Assembly (NCBI GenBank): GCA_016177515.1
Contig: JACOUZ010000166.1
Span: 1-12,688 of the forward strand
DNA from: Acidobacteriota bacterium
GTDB lineage: Bacteria > Acidobacteriota > Polarisedimenticolia > Gp22-AA2
Direction of reading: 5' to 3'
DNA: 12,688 bases
A model generated the notes under the pieces. The model searched no databases. It had not been told where the DNA came from and saw nothing but the letters and a program-made list of their open reading frames with translations. The position numbers and the translations under genes are program-made. This document shows, in pieces, positions 6,638-12,688 of this stretch (position 1 is the first letter of the stretch; the number at the start of each line of letters is the position of its first letter).

Positions 6638-7957
6638 TCAGCGCGGCTGCAGGAGTTCCATGACCGCAACGAGCGCGGCGCGCACTCCCCCCCGGATCGC
6701 CGCCTCGCGCTCGGGGGCATACTGCGAGGAATGCAGGGATGGGAGCGGGCTCCCGCCCGGGCGGCGGCTTTCCTCGATCCGCGCCGGGGCGGTCGTCCCG
6801 AGGTTGAACATGAAGGCGGGAATCCCTTCCCGCCCGTAGTAGGTGAAATCCTCCGACCCCATGATCGGGGGCACCTCCACGACACGATCGCTCCCGAGGG
6901 CGCGCTTCAGGGCCTCGACCGTGCGGCGCACCAGCCCGGGATCGTTCACCGTCGCCGGGGTGCTCTCGCCGACCGTCACCTCGGGCGGCCGCGGGGCCCC
7001 GGCGGCGGCGGCCTCCGCCTGGACGTTGCGCCTGATCCCCTCCAGGAGCCGGGCGCGCGTGCCGTCGCTGTACGAACGCACGGTGAGCTGCAGGTCGACC
7101 GTGTCGGGGATGATGTTGTGCTTCGTCCCGCCGTGGATCGACCCGACCGTGATGACCGCCGATTCGATCGGATCGATTTCCCGGGACACGATCGTCTGCA
7201 GGGCCAGGACGACGCGCGCCGCCATGACGACCGGATCCACCGTGGTGTGCGGCGCCGAGCCGTGCCCTCCCCGGCCGTGCACCCGGATGTCCACGCTGTC
7301 CACGTTGGCGAAGGCCGGTCCGGCACGGTACCCCACGACGCCGGACGGCAGGTCGGCCTTGACGTGCATCGCGAGGACGGCGTCGGGACGCGGGAAGCGC
7401 GTCAGCAGGCCGTCCTTGATCATGGCCTCGGCTCCCTGGACCCTTTCCTCGGCCGGCTGGCCGATCAGGACCACGGTGCCCGACCACCGACTCGACAGGG
7501 CCGCCAGCCCGCGCGCCAGCCCGACGATCGTGGTCATGTGGAGATCATGCCCGCAGGCGTGCATCACGGGAACCGGGCGTCCGCCATCGTCCGTCGTCAC
7601 GACCGCGCTGGCGTACGGCAGGCCGGTCTCCTCCTTGACGGGGAGCGCGTCCAGGTCGGAGCGCCACATCACGGTCGGGCCCGGGCCGCCGCGCCGCACG
7701 GCGACGACGCCGTTCCCGCCCACTCCCGGGGTGACCTCGAACCCGGCCGCCTTCAGCTCCGCGGCGACGCGCCGGGCCGTTTCCCGCTCGTGGAGCGACA
7801 GCTCGGGATGGGCATGCAGATGGCGGTACAGCTCGTCCAGAGAGGCGTACTCCTTGTCGATGATCCGGTCCAGGTCGGAGGGATCGGCGCCGGCCGCGAT
7901 GCCGGTCGCGGGGACGGCAGCCAGGAGGATGCCAAGCAGCGCGGCGGTCCGCTCCAT
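6638..7957 (-). CDS. Exported M20-family amidohydrolase (M20D, hippurate/IAA-amino-acid hydrolase type)
   Basis: A 439-aa dinuclear metal amidohydrolase. The N-terminus (1-22, ending GIAAGA) looks like a Sec signal peptide, so it probably works in the periplasm. Metal-site motifs are in place: HACGHDLH (133-140, Cys135 and His137), the QPAEE block with E170/E171, MHV with H198, and LHSS with H409. RSDLDALP (99-106) and the dimerisation-domain segment GRGGHGSAPH (228-237) are typical M20D features. Relatives remove acyl, aryl or auxin-like groups from amino acids; the substrate here is unknown. The ATG lies five bases after the apt stop without a clear ribosome binding site, so translation is likely coupled. 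It is the last gene of the tRNA-Pro-acyP-apt unit and converges with ggt. Confidence 0.9.
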   Translation of the reverse strand: MERTAALLGILLAAVPATGIAAGADPSDLDRIIDKEYASLDELYRHLHAHPELSLHERETARRVAAELKAAGFEVTPGVGGNGVVAVRRGGPGPTVMWRSDLDALPVKEETGLPYASAVVTTDDGGRPVPVMHACGHDLHMTTIVGLARGLAALSSRWSGTVVLIGQPAEERVQGAEAMIKDGLLTRFPRPDAVLAMHVKADLPSGVVGYRAGPAFANVDSVDIRVHGRGGHGSAPHTTVDPVVMAARVVLALQTIVSREIDPIESAVITVGSIHGGTKHNIIPDTVDLQLTVRSYSDGTRARLLEGIRRNVQAEAAAAGAPRPPEVTVGESTPATVNDPGLVRRTVEALKRALGSDRVVEVPPIMGSEDFTYYGREGIPAFMFNLGTTAPARIEESRRPGGSPLPSLHSSQYAPEREAAIRGGVRAALVAVMELLQPR

Positions 7958-7962
7958 GAGGG

Positions 7963-8496
7963 TCAGTACTCGATGAGACTGACGACGTCGATGCCGGGGA
8001 GGCGCGCCCGGCCCTCGAGAAACGTCAGCTCGACCAGGAAGCCGGCCCCCACGACGTTCCCCTCCAGCCGCTCGATCAGCCGGCGCGTGGCGGAGGCGGT
8101 GCCGCCGGTGGCCAGGAGATCGTCCACGATCAGGACCCGCTCCCCGGGACGGATCGCGTCCAGGTGGATCTCCAGCCGGTCCTTCCCGTACTCCAGATCG
8201 TACTCCTCCGCCACCGTCTTCCAGGGGAGCTTCCCGGGCTTGCGGACCGGGACGAAGCCGGCCCCCAGGCTGAGAGCGATGGCCGGCGCGAAGATGTAGC
8301 CGCGTGACTCGATGCCGACGACCTTGCCGATCCCGAGGTGGCTGAAGCGCCCCGCCAGCGAGGTCATGGCGTACTGCAGGGCCTCCTTGTCCTTGAGGAG
8401 CGGCGTGATGTCCTTGAAGACGATCCCCTTTTTCGGAAAATCGGGGACGTCCCTGATGTACCGCCGCAGGTCCAGGCCGGACTTTTCCTGGGTCAG
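7963..8496 (-). CDS. apt: Adenine phosphoribosyltransferase with probable CTG start
   Basis: A type I phosphoribosyltransferase of about 177 aa that salvages adenine to AMP with PRPP. The PRPP loop VLIVDDLLATGGTA (121-134), the ESRGYIF block (63-69), FVPVRKPGKLP (81-91) and YDLEYG (99-104) are diagnostic. No ATG, GTG or TTG occurs in frame where homologues begin. I place the start at a CTG (8496-8494) whose bases overlap the acyP stop as CTGA, mirroring the ATGA overlaps elsewhere in the window, with GAGGTG five bases upstream. A second candidate is the CTG at 8475, which aligns with the usual MDLxxYI start and would give 170 aa. An upstream extension in this frame would lie entirely within acyP and has no homology. 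The gene identity is certain; the start is not. Confidence 0.92.
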   Translation of the reverse strand: MTQEKSGLDLRRYIRDVPDFPKKGIVFKDITPLLKDKEALQYAMTSLAGRFSHLGIGKVVGIESRGYIFAPAIALSLGAGFVPVRKPGKLPWKTVAEEYDLEYGKDRLEIHLDAIRPGERVLIVDDLLATGGTASATRRLIERLEGNVVGAGFLVELTFLEGRARLPGIDVVSLIEY

Positions 8497-8765
8497 AAGC
8501 GCACCTCGAATGATTCGTCGCTGGAATCGATCTCGACCTCGGATGCCTCGATCCCGCTCACCACCGCGCCGCGCGGCCCGCTCTGGAGCCGCTCCCGAAA
8601 CAGGCGGACGCCCTCCGGAGCCCCGGCCGCCACGATCTCGACCCGGCCGTCGGCGAGATTGCGCGCATAGCCGGCTATCCCGAGGCTTCTGGCCGCGCGC
8701 ACGGCGAAGAATCGGAACCCCACACCCTGGACGACGCCGCTGACCAGGAACCGGATCGCTTTCAT
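8493..8765 (-). CDS. acyP: Acylphosphatase
   Basis: A 90-aa single-domain acylphosphatase that hydrolyses carboxyl-phosphate bonds; its physiological substrate is generally unclear. The phosphate-binding loop VQGVGFR with catalytic R18 and the second motif ARNLADGRVE with N36 are both intact, and length and N-terminus (MKAIRFLVSG) fit the family exactly. The ATG is only ten bases after the CCA end of tRNA-Pro on the same strand. The intervening bases TTCATTCTTT contain no Shine-Dalgarno sequence. If the tRNA is processed normally, the mRNA would have a leader of ten bases or fewer. The stop overlaps the proposed apt start. Confidence 0.93.
   Translation of the reverse strand: MKAIRFLVSGVVQGVGFRFFAVRAARSLGIAGYARNLADGRVEIVAAGAPEGVRLFRERLQSGPRGAVVSGIEASEVEIDSSDESFEVRF
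8494..8507 (-). promoter_or_regulatory. Ribosome binding site and CTG start of apt
   Basis: On the minus strand GAGGTG (8507-8502) is followed after CGCTT by CTG ACC. The CTG shares its last two bases with the TGA stop of acyP, so a ribosome ending acyP is positioned to restart. This is the best ribosome binding site near the expected start of the apt homology. Confidence 0.5.
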
Positions 8766-8775
8766 AAAGAATGAA

Positions 8776-8852
8776 TGGTCGGGGCGAGTGGATTTGAACC
8801 ACCGACCCCCTGGTCCCGAACCAGGTGCGCTACCAGGCTGCGCTACGCCCCG
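8776..8852 (-). tRNA. tRNA-Pro (anticodon CGG), CCA encoded
   Basis: A complete 77-base tRNA on the minus strand. The acceptor stem CGGGGCG pairs with CGCCCCG, then discriminator A and encoded CCA. The C1-G72 pair is normal for proline tRNAs. The anticodon stem CCTGG/CCAGG encloses TTCGGGA, giving anticodon CGG (decoding CCG), and the T-loop is TTCAAAT. It has its own strong promoter and leads directly into acyP. Confidence 0.97.
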
Positions 8853-8877
8853 ACTCCTGGCCCTGCAAGGAGAGCGG

Positions 8878-8907
8878 ATTCTATTCGAGCGGGCGGAAAG
8901 GGGTCAA
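8878..8907 (-). promoter_or_regulatory. Promoter of tRNA-Pro and the acyP-apt-M20 genes
   Basis: TTGACC (8907-8902) and TAGAAT (8883-8878) are separated by 18 bases on the minus strand, five of six matches in each hexamer. The -10 ends 25 bases before the mature tRNA, leaving a leader of roughly 18 bases. No other promoter is evident down to 7957, so this may drive the whole four-gene unit. Confidence 0.7.
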
Positions 8908-8917
8908 GCGCGCGCCC

Positions 8918-9658
8918 TCAGCCGGAGATCGCCCGTACCCGGCTCCCGGGCACCAGAGCGTCCTCCTCATCGTCGAAGCGAACCCAGGCCTTGGTGCCGC
9001 CGTCGTAGTCGCGGGCCTGGACGACGAGACGTCCCGTCCGGCCCAGGGCGATGCACCTCCCCTGCCCCTCCGGGTCGCGCCCGGTCAGCACGCGCAGGAA
9101 CGGATTGCCCGCGCGCTCCGCTCCGACGGTCGTCGGCCCGGAGTGTCCCGGGTGGATCCGCGTGGGGTCGGGAAGAGCCAGGATCCTCTCGACCGCGCGG
9201 CGCGCGTCCGCGAAGCCACTGGCGCCCGGCCCCACCGTGCCGCCGAGCGATCCCGCGAACAGGCAGTCTCCCGTGAACAGGCCGGCGTCCTCGATCAGGT
9301 AGCCGGCGTGCCCCTCCGTGTGGCCCGGGAGTGCCAGCGCGCGCACCTGCAGGCCTCCCCACGCCCTCTCCTCCTCGCCGTCGAGCGGCTCGGAGCCCGG
9401 GACGTGCCGCGTCTCCGGACGCAGCGCGAAAACCGGCGCGCCCGTGGCGCGGACGAGATCGAAATGACCCTGGACATGATCCACGTGGCGGTGCGTCGTC
9501 AGAATGGCCTTCAGTTTCAGGCGCCGGCGGGCGAGCGCCGCGACCAGCGGCCCGAGCGGCGCGCCGCTGTCGATCACCAGAGCGCTGCCGCCCTCCCTGT
9601 CTCCCACGAGGTAGGCGTTCGACAGCCAGACGGAGTCCATGGAGCGTTCGAGGATCAC
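8918..9658 (-). CDS. Metallo-beta-lactamase-fold hydrolase (glyoxalase II-like) with C-terminal extension
   Basis: A 246-aa MBL-fold hydrolase, likely cytosolic. The metal ligands are complete: THRHVDH (H56, H58, D60, H61), LPGHTEGH (H113), TGDCLF (D131) and HPGHSG (H172). This ligand set and length fit glyoxalase II-like thioester hydrolases, but the substrate is unknown. Residues from about 195 to 246 form a beta-rich tail (VQARDYDGGTKAWVRFDDEE) that looks like a small SH3-like barrel, not usual in minimal glyoxalase II-like enzymes. The start is uncertain. I favour GTG at 9658, giving VILERSMDSVWLSNAYLV, which resembles homologue N-termini; ATG at 9640 is the alternative. The frame is open for hundreds of codons further upstream, but that part overlaps the divergent thiolase gene antisense and has no domain. 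Confidence 0.88.
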   Translation of the reverse strand: MILERSMDSVWLSNAYLVGDREGGSALVIDSGAPLGPLVAALARRRLKLKAILTTHRHVDHVQGHFDLVRATGAPVFALRPETRHVPGSEPLDGEEERAWGGLQVRALALPGHTEGHAGYLIEDAGLFTGDCLFAGSLGGTVGPGASGFADARRAVERILALPDPTRIHPGHSGPTTVGAERAGNPFLRVLTGRDPEGQGRCIALGRTGRLVVQARDYDGGTKAWVRFDDEEDALVPGSRVRAISG

Positions 9659-9665
9659 GACGGGC

Positions 9666-9671
9666 AGTCTA
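9666..9671 (-). promoter_or_regulatory. Possible -10 box for a leaderless MBL transcript
   Basis: TAGACT on the minus strand ends seven bases before the GTG at 9658, so transcription would begin at or next to the start codon. No ribosome binding site precedes either candidate start, and no convincing -35 is present. The TANNNT arrangement right before a start codon is the usual mark of leaderless mRNAs. Confidence 0.35.
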
Positions 9672-9765
9672 GCGCAAAGGCGGGCGGGACCCACCATCGC
9701 CCTGCCGGCCGGTTTCCCGCCGCGCTCGTCGGATCGCGCCCCTGCGCCCTGCCGTGACCAGGCGA

Positions 9766-9795
9766 TTGCCCCGCGGCCGGTCGCGGAGATATAGT
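9766..9795 (+). promoter_or_regulatory. Promoter of the thiolase-DUF35 operon
   Basis: TTGCCC (9766-9771) and TATAGT (9790-9795) are 18 bases apart, four and five of six consensus matches. The start would fall near 9802, leaving a leader of about 25 bases that contains a strong AGGAGGTG ribosome binding site (9815-9822). Confidence 0.55.
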
Positions 9796-9826
9796 CACGG
9801 TTCCGAGGCCTGCGAGGAGGTGGCGC

Positions 9827-11224
9827 ATGATCGAGTTCAGACCCGGGAACCTGCGAGTGCCCCGCTGGACCCGCCCCGTCTACATGGTGGCGGCTGGGAC
9901 GAGCGACTTCCGCAAGCGGTATCCGGAGAGGAAGCTCGAAGAGTTGACCATGATGGCCTTCCGGATGCTGCTCGAAGAGAACGATCTGAAAATGGACCCT
10001 CTCGAGGTCAAGGGGTTGATCAACTTCGCCTGCTACGGCGAGTTTGCCGATCACTTCCAGGACCAGCTGCTTTGCGAGGCCAAGGTCCACGATTATCTGG
10101 GGCTCGATCTCCTGCCGAACGTCGGGATCAAGACGGGCGGCGCCACGGGAGGCTCGGCCCTGCTGATGGGTGCCACGACGGTGGCGAGCGGCATGGCCGA
10201 CTGCGCCCTGGTCCTCGGCTGGGAGCGCATGGATGAGGTCAAGACCTGGACGGGCAATTACTACATCGCATCCGCGGCCTGCAAGGATTTCGAGACCCGG
10301 CTGGCGCGCAACTACGCCAGCTACTACGCATCGATGGCCCGGCGCTTCCAGGAAATGTACGACGTGGACGAGCGGGTGCGCGCTGAGATCGCGGTCAAGA
10401 ACCGCGGCTACGCCTGCCACTCGCCGTTCGCGCAGCAGCCGGGCAGGCACACGGTCGAGGAGGTCCTGAAGGGTGAAATCGTTTCCGACCCGCTGCGCTT
10501 CCTGGAGTGCTGCGCCATGAGCGTGGGGTCCTCGGCCGTGCTGTTGTGCTCGGAGAGCCTGGCTTCCAGGCTGAGCGACCATCCGGTCCGGCTCTATGCC
10601 GCCGGCGGCTCGCACACGCTGCGGACCGGCGATCGCCGGCCGATGCGCATCCTGCTGCTGCCCAACGAGAAGGAAGCGGACTACCGCGACCTGCGCAAGG
10701 ACATGGAGAAACAGGACGGGCGCTGGCCCGGCTTCGAGAGCTTCGGCGCCACCCGCTTCGCGGCCTACATGGCCTACCACATGGCAGGGATCGACAACCC
10801 CATCGAAGACCTCGACCTGATTGAAACCCACGACGCTTTCACCATCTCGGACCTCCAGACCTACGGCGACGTCGGGCTCACCCTGTACGGGCGCGAGCAG
10901 GAGTACGTCACTTCGGGCGACTGCTATCTGGTCAACCCGAAAACCGGCAAGCCCGGCAGGTGTCCCGCCAATCTTTCGGGGGGCCTGCTGGGAACGATGC
11001 ACGCGGTGGGAGCGACCGGGATCTTCCAGGCGGGCGAAGTGCTCTGGCAACTGCAGGGCAAGTACGACAGGTTCCACGGCGACCCCGGAATCTGGAAGCG
11101 CTACGGGAAGACCAGGCCCGGGGACTGGCAGAGCCTTCAGGTCAAGGACCCGCGGCGCGGCATGGCGATTTCCCATGCGGGGGTGGGCAGCCACGTGGTC
11201 TGCACGATTCTCGAGAAGGTCTAG
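9827..11224 (+). CDS. Thiolase-fold protein (SCP2-thiolase family) lacking the nucleophilic cysteine
   Basis: A 465-aa thiolase-superfamily protein, longer than the roughly 390 aa usual for SCP2-type thiolases. The block IKTGGATGGSALLMG (101-115) aligns with the nucleophile loop, normally reading NNCATG or ACASGG, but residue 105 is Gly (codon GGC at 10139) where Cys belongs. Other parts are kept: GWERM (131-135), THDAFTISDL (334-343) with H335, and the MHAVGATG block (391-398) with H392. The usual SDGAA loop reads MSVGSSA (231-237). Loss of Cys should prevent the covalent acyl intermediate of Claisen chemistry, so an aldolase-like or other CoA-ester reaction is more likely than thiolysis. 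The next gene encodes a DUF35 protein, the typical partner. AGGAGGTG lies four bases before the ATG. Substrate unknown. Confidence 0.87.
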   Translation: MIEFRPGNLRVPRWTRPVYMVAAGTSDFRKRYPERKLEELTMMAFRMLLEENDLKMDPLEVKGLINFACYGEFADHFQDQLLCEAKVHDYLGLDLLPNVGIKTGGATGGSALLMGATTVASGMADCALVLGWERMDEVKTWTGNYYIASAACKDFETRLARNYASYYASMARRFQEMYDVDERVRAEIAVKNRGYACHSPFAQQPGRHTVEEVLKGEIVSDPLRFLECCAMSVGSSAVLLCSESLASRLSDHPVRLYAAGGSHTLRTGDRRPMRILLLPNEKEADYRDLRKDMEKQDGRWPGFESFGATRFAAYMAYHMAGIDNPIEDLDLIETHDAFTISDLQTYGDVGLTLYGREQEYVTSGDCYLVNPKTGKPGRCPANLSGGLLGTMHAVGATGIFQAGEVLWQLQGKYDRFHGDPGIWKRYGKTRPGDWQSLQVKDPRRGMAISHAGVGSHVVCTILEKV

Positions 11225-11238
11225 GAGGGAGGCGCGCG

Positions 11239-11751
11239 ATGAGCGATCGAGTCCAGCTGAAGACCGCCCCATCCAGGATCACGGCGACCGCCGATGTCTG
11301 GGTGCTCCACCTCCCGCGCTTCGGGGAGGAGGGGACCCACTTCCACACCTACGGCATGCTCACTCCCTACTTCAAGGGGCTGGCCGAGGGCAGGCTGATG
11401 GCCACCCTGTGCATGAATCGTGGCTGCCCCGTCGGCAGGGGGCGCGGGGAGAAGTGGCTTCCGCCGCGCGCCGACTGCCCGGACTGTCACCAGCCGATGG
11501 TGTGGCAGGAGGTTGTGAATCCGCAGGGGTACATCTACACCTACACCTATGTGGAGCGGGGCGGGGCGGGGCTGGAGATCGAGTGCCCCTATTACCAGAT
11601 CGACGTCAAGATCGAGGGCGTCGGCACCATCGTCAAGAGCTACCTGCTCGATCGCAAGCCCATCCGGATCGGGGACAGGGTCCGCGCCCGGTTCCGCACC
11701 GGCAAGGAGGCGACGCACACCTGTCTCGACCTCTGTTTCGAGCTTGCCTGA
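11239..11751 (+). CDS. Zinc-ribbon/OB-fold DUF35 partner of the thiolase-fold protein
   Basis: A 170-aa protein with an N-terminal helical segment (about 38-52, YGMLTPYFKGLAEGR), a rubredoxin-like zinc ribbon and a C-terminal OB-fold (about 88-168). Zinc ligands are C58, C63, C80 and C83; the first knuckle is C-x4-C and the ribbon has extra residues compared with the common C-x2-C-x(10-11)-C-x2-C form. The LPPRADCPDC block is the DUF35 signature. Such proteins bind thiolase-superfamily enzymes and shape or gate their CoA-ester site, as in ChsH2-Ltp2 and archaeal thiolase/HMG-CoA synthase complexes. The gene follows the thiolase-fold gene by 14 bases, and AGGAGGGAGG overlapping the upstream stop codon serves as ribosome binding site, so the two are surely co-expressed. 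It converges with RNase D. Confidence 0.9.
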   Translation: MSDRVQLKTAPSRITATADVWVLHLPRFGEEGTHFHTYGMLTPYFKGLAEGRLMATLCMNRGCPVGRGRGEKWLPPRADCPDCHQPMVWQEVVNPQGYIYTYTYVERGGAGLEIECPYYQIDVKIEGVGTIVKSYLLDRKPIRIGDRVRARFRTGKEATHTCLDLCFELA

Positions 11752-11769
11752 ACCGCGGAGGGTTCCCGA

Positions 11770-12688
11770 TCAGCCGAGCAGGCGGTTCGCGTCGGCGCGG
11801 ATGAGATTCGCTCTCCAGGACCGCAAACCGGGAATCTCGGCCGGTGACTCGAAAGCCGCCGGCCCCGCGGCCGCCAGGGCCTCGAGCGTGGACTGGGGGA
11901 AGAGGACGCCGGGGTCGAGGCCCAGCGAGGCGGCGCGGGTCTTGCGCCATTCGCGCAGCCGCTCCAGACGGGCCTGGAAGGCCGCCGACCTGCGGTTGCC
12001 GCGCGACTGACCGCGCGGCGGCGAAGGCAGATCGGCTTCCGGCACGGCCAGGCCCGCGCTCACCGCCTGCAGGATCTCGCCGCCAATCCGGCGGCGCACC
12101 AGCGGCGTGAGGCCGCGAATGCCGCCCAGCTCATCCCCATGCTGCGGCTTCCTCTTCGCAAGCGCCAGGAGCGCCTCGTCCGAGATGATCCGGAACGGCG
12201 ACAGGTCGGCTTCCACCGCGCGCCTGTCGCGCATGGCGTAAAGCTCGCGCAGGATGGCGGCCTCGCGCGGCACGAGGTCCCGGGCGCCCCTGACGATCCA
12301 GAACATCTCCGGGTCGAAGACGCGAGGCTCCCAGGCGCGCCGGGCGACCAGGCCGAACTCCTCCTCGACCCAGGCCAGCCTTCCGAGGGCATCGAGCTCC
12401 CCGCGCAGGACGTCGCGCAGCCGGATGAGGTGCCGCACGTCCTCCGCGGCGTAGATCTTCTGGCGCTCGTTCAGGGGCCGGCACGACCAGTCGTCGCGCT
12501 GCGATCCCTTGTCGAGCTTGATTTCGAAATAGGCCTGCAGGAGGCTCGCCAGGCCGATGCCCGTCTTGCCCAGGAGTTGCGCCGCAATCATCGTGTCGAA
12601 CAGGGGCTCGAGGTGAAAGCTGAAGTCGCGCCTCAGGTAGAGGACGTCCTGTTCGGCGGCGTGCAGGACCTTCACGATCTGTTTCGAC
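11770..12688 (-). CDS. rnd: Ribonuclease D, C-terminal part (N-terminus outside window)
   Basis: About 305 residues of a DEDDy 3'-5' exoribonuclease that trims tRNA precursors and other stable RNAs. The frame is open to the right edge, so the N-terminal exonuclease motif I is missing from the window. Visible are HAAEQDVLYL with the motif II Asp, LFDTMIAAQLLG, the DKGSQRDDWSCRPL segment, and motif III YAAEDVRHL with the Tyr and Asp of the DEDDy class. An HRDC domain follows (from VPREAAILRELYAMRD through RRRIGGEILQAV). The last 70 residues resemble a second HRDC-like helical domain, as in E. coli RNase D. A GTG at 12675 is internal, not the start. The end is 18 bases from the convergent DUF35 gene, with only a weak five-pair hairpin (11750-11765) between. 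Confidence 0.93.
   Translation of the reverse strand, partial: SKQIVKVLHAAEQDVLYLRRDFSFHLEPLFDTMIAAQLLGKTGIGLASLLQAYFEIKLDKGSQRDDWSCRPLNERQKIYAAEDVRHLIRLRDVLRGELDALGRLAWVEEEFGLVARRAWEPRVFDPEMFWIVRGARDLVPREAAILRELYAMRDRRAVEADLSPFRIISDEALLALAKRKPQHGDELGGIRGLTPLVRRRIGGEILQAVSAGLAVPEADLPSPPRGQSRGNRRSAAFQARLERLREWRKTRAASLGLDPGVLFPQSTLEALAAAGPAAFESPAEIPGLRSWRANLIRADANRLLG

Noticed and set aside
6610..6639. GATCC/GGATC pairing between the ggt and M20 3' ends as a terminator
   Set aside because: Five pairs around a 20-base loop with no T-tract is too weak to call.
6090..7487. A 465-codon minus-strand frame across ggt and the M20 gene
   Set aside because: It runs antisense to ggt and out of frame within the M20 gene; composition is Arg, Pro, Ala and Gly shadow sequence with no family resemblance.
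9659..11272. Open extension of the MBL frame up to 784 codons, suggesting a fusion protein
   Set aside because: The extra part is the antisense of the thiolase-fold and intergenic sequence, lacks any recognisable domain, and homologues start near 9658 or 9640.
1..12688. Search for CRISPR arrays, transposase genes, phage genes or a defence island
   Set aside because: No regularly spaced repeats, no transposase or phage motifs; the only recombinase is the housekeeping XerD, and gene content is core-like.

Overview
The window is strongly GC-rich bacterial chromosome with compact, mostly housekeeping genes whose codons largely end in G or C. MurJ, a GGT carrying a lipoprotein-type signal, a secreted M20 hydrolase and strong AGGAGG-type ribosome binding sites point to a didderm bacterium. 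An uncultured Acidobacteriota-like or similarly deep-branching high-GC lineage is my best guess, but no sequence here fixes the phylum. I see no insertion sequence, prophage, CRISPR array or plasmid gene.

Layout: 1-232 holds no recognisable gene but carries a long imperfect inverted repeat (45-157). A minus-strand operon murJ-dtd-xerD (3125 down to 233) is joined by two 4-base ATGA overlaps. It is divergent from ssb (3262-3687, +), and the two may share a palindromic -35 hexamer. A second minus-strand unit starts at tRNA-Arg(CCU) (4726) and continues into a membrane-anchored TPR protein, perhaps followed by a small basic ORF. On the plus strand, 4877-6607 is a gamma-glutamyltranspeptidase with a lipoprotein-type signal. 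Convergent to it is a third minus-strand unit that begins with a good promoter and tRNA-Pro(CGG), then acyP, apt and an exported M20-family amidohydrolase. Next come a minus-strand metallo-beta-lactamase-fold hydrolase, a divergent two-gene plus-strand operon (thiolase-fold enzyme and zinc-ribbon/OB-fold DUF35 partner), and the C-terminal part of RNase D running off the right edge.

How genes work together: murJ supplies lipid II flipping, dtd proofreads D-aminoacyl-tRNA and xerD resolves chromosome dimers. GGT and the M20 hydrolase could both act outside the cytoplasm on amide-linked amino acids. The thiolase-fold and DUF35 proteins almost certainly form a complex. The most interesting points are: the thiolase-fold protein has glycine where the nucleophilic cysteine should be; apt has no ATG/GTG/TTG start and seems to begin at a CTG overlapping the acyP stop; both tRNA genes lead protein-coding transcripts, with acyP only 10 nt after the tRNA-Pro CCA; and there is an unexplained structured inverted repeat at the left edge. 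I do not see a convincing multi-gene novel defence or mobile system; the thiolase-fold/DUF35 pair is the best candidate for undescribed biochemistry.
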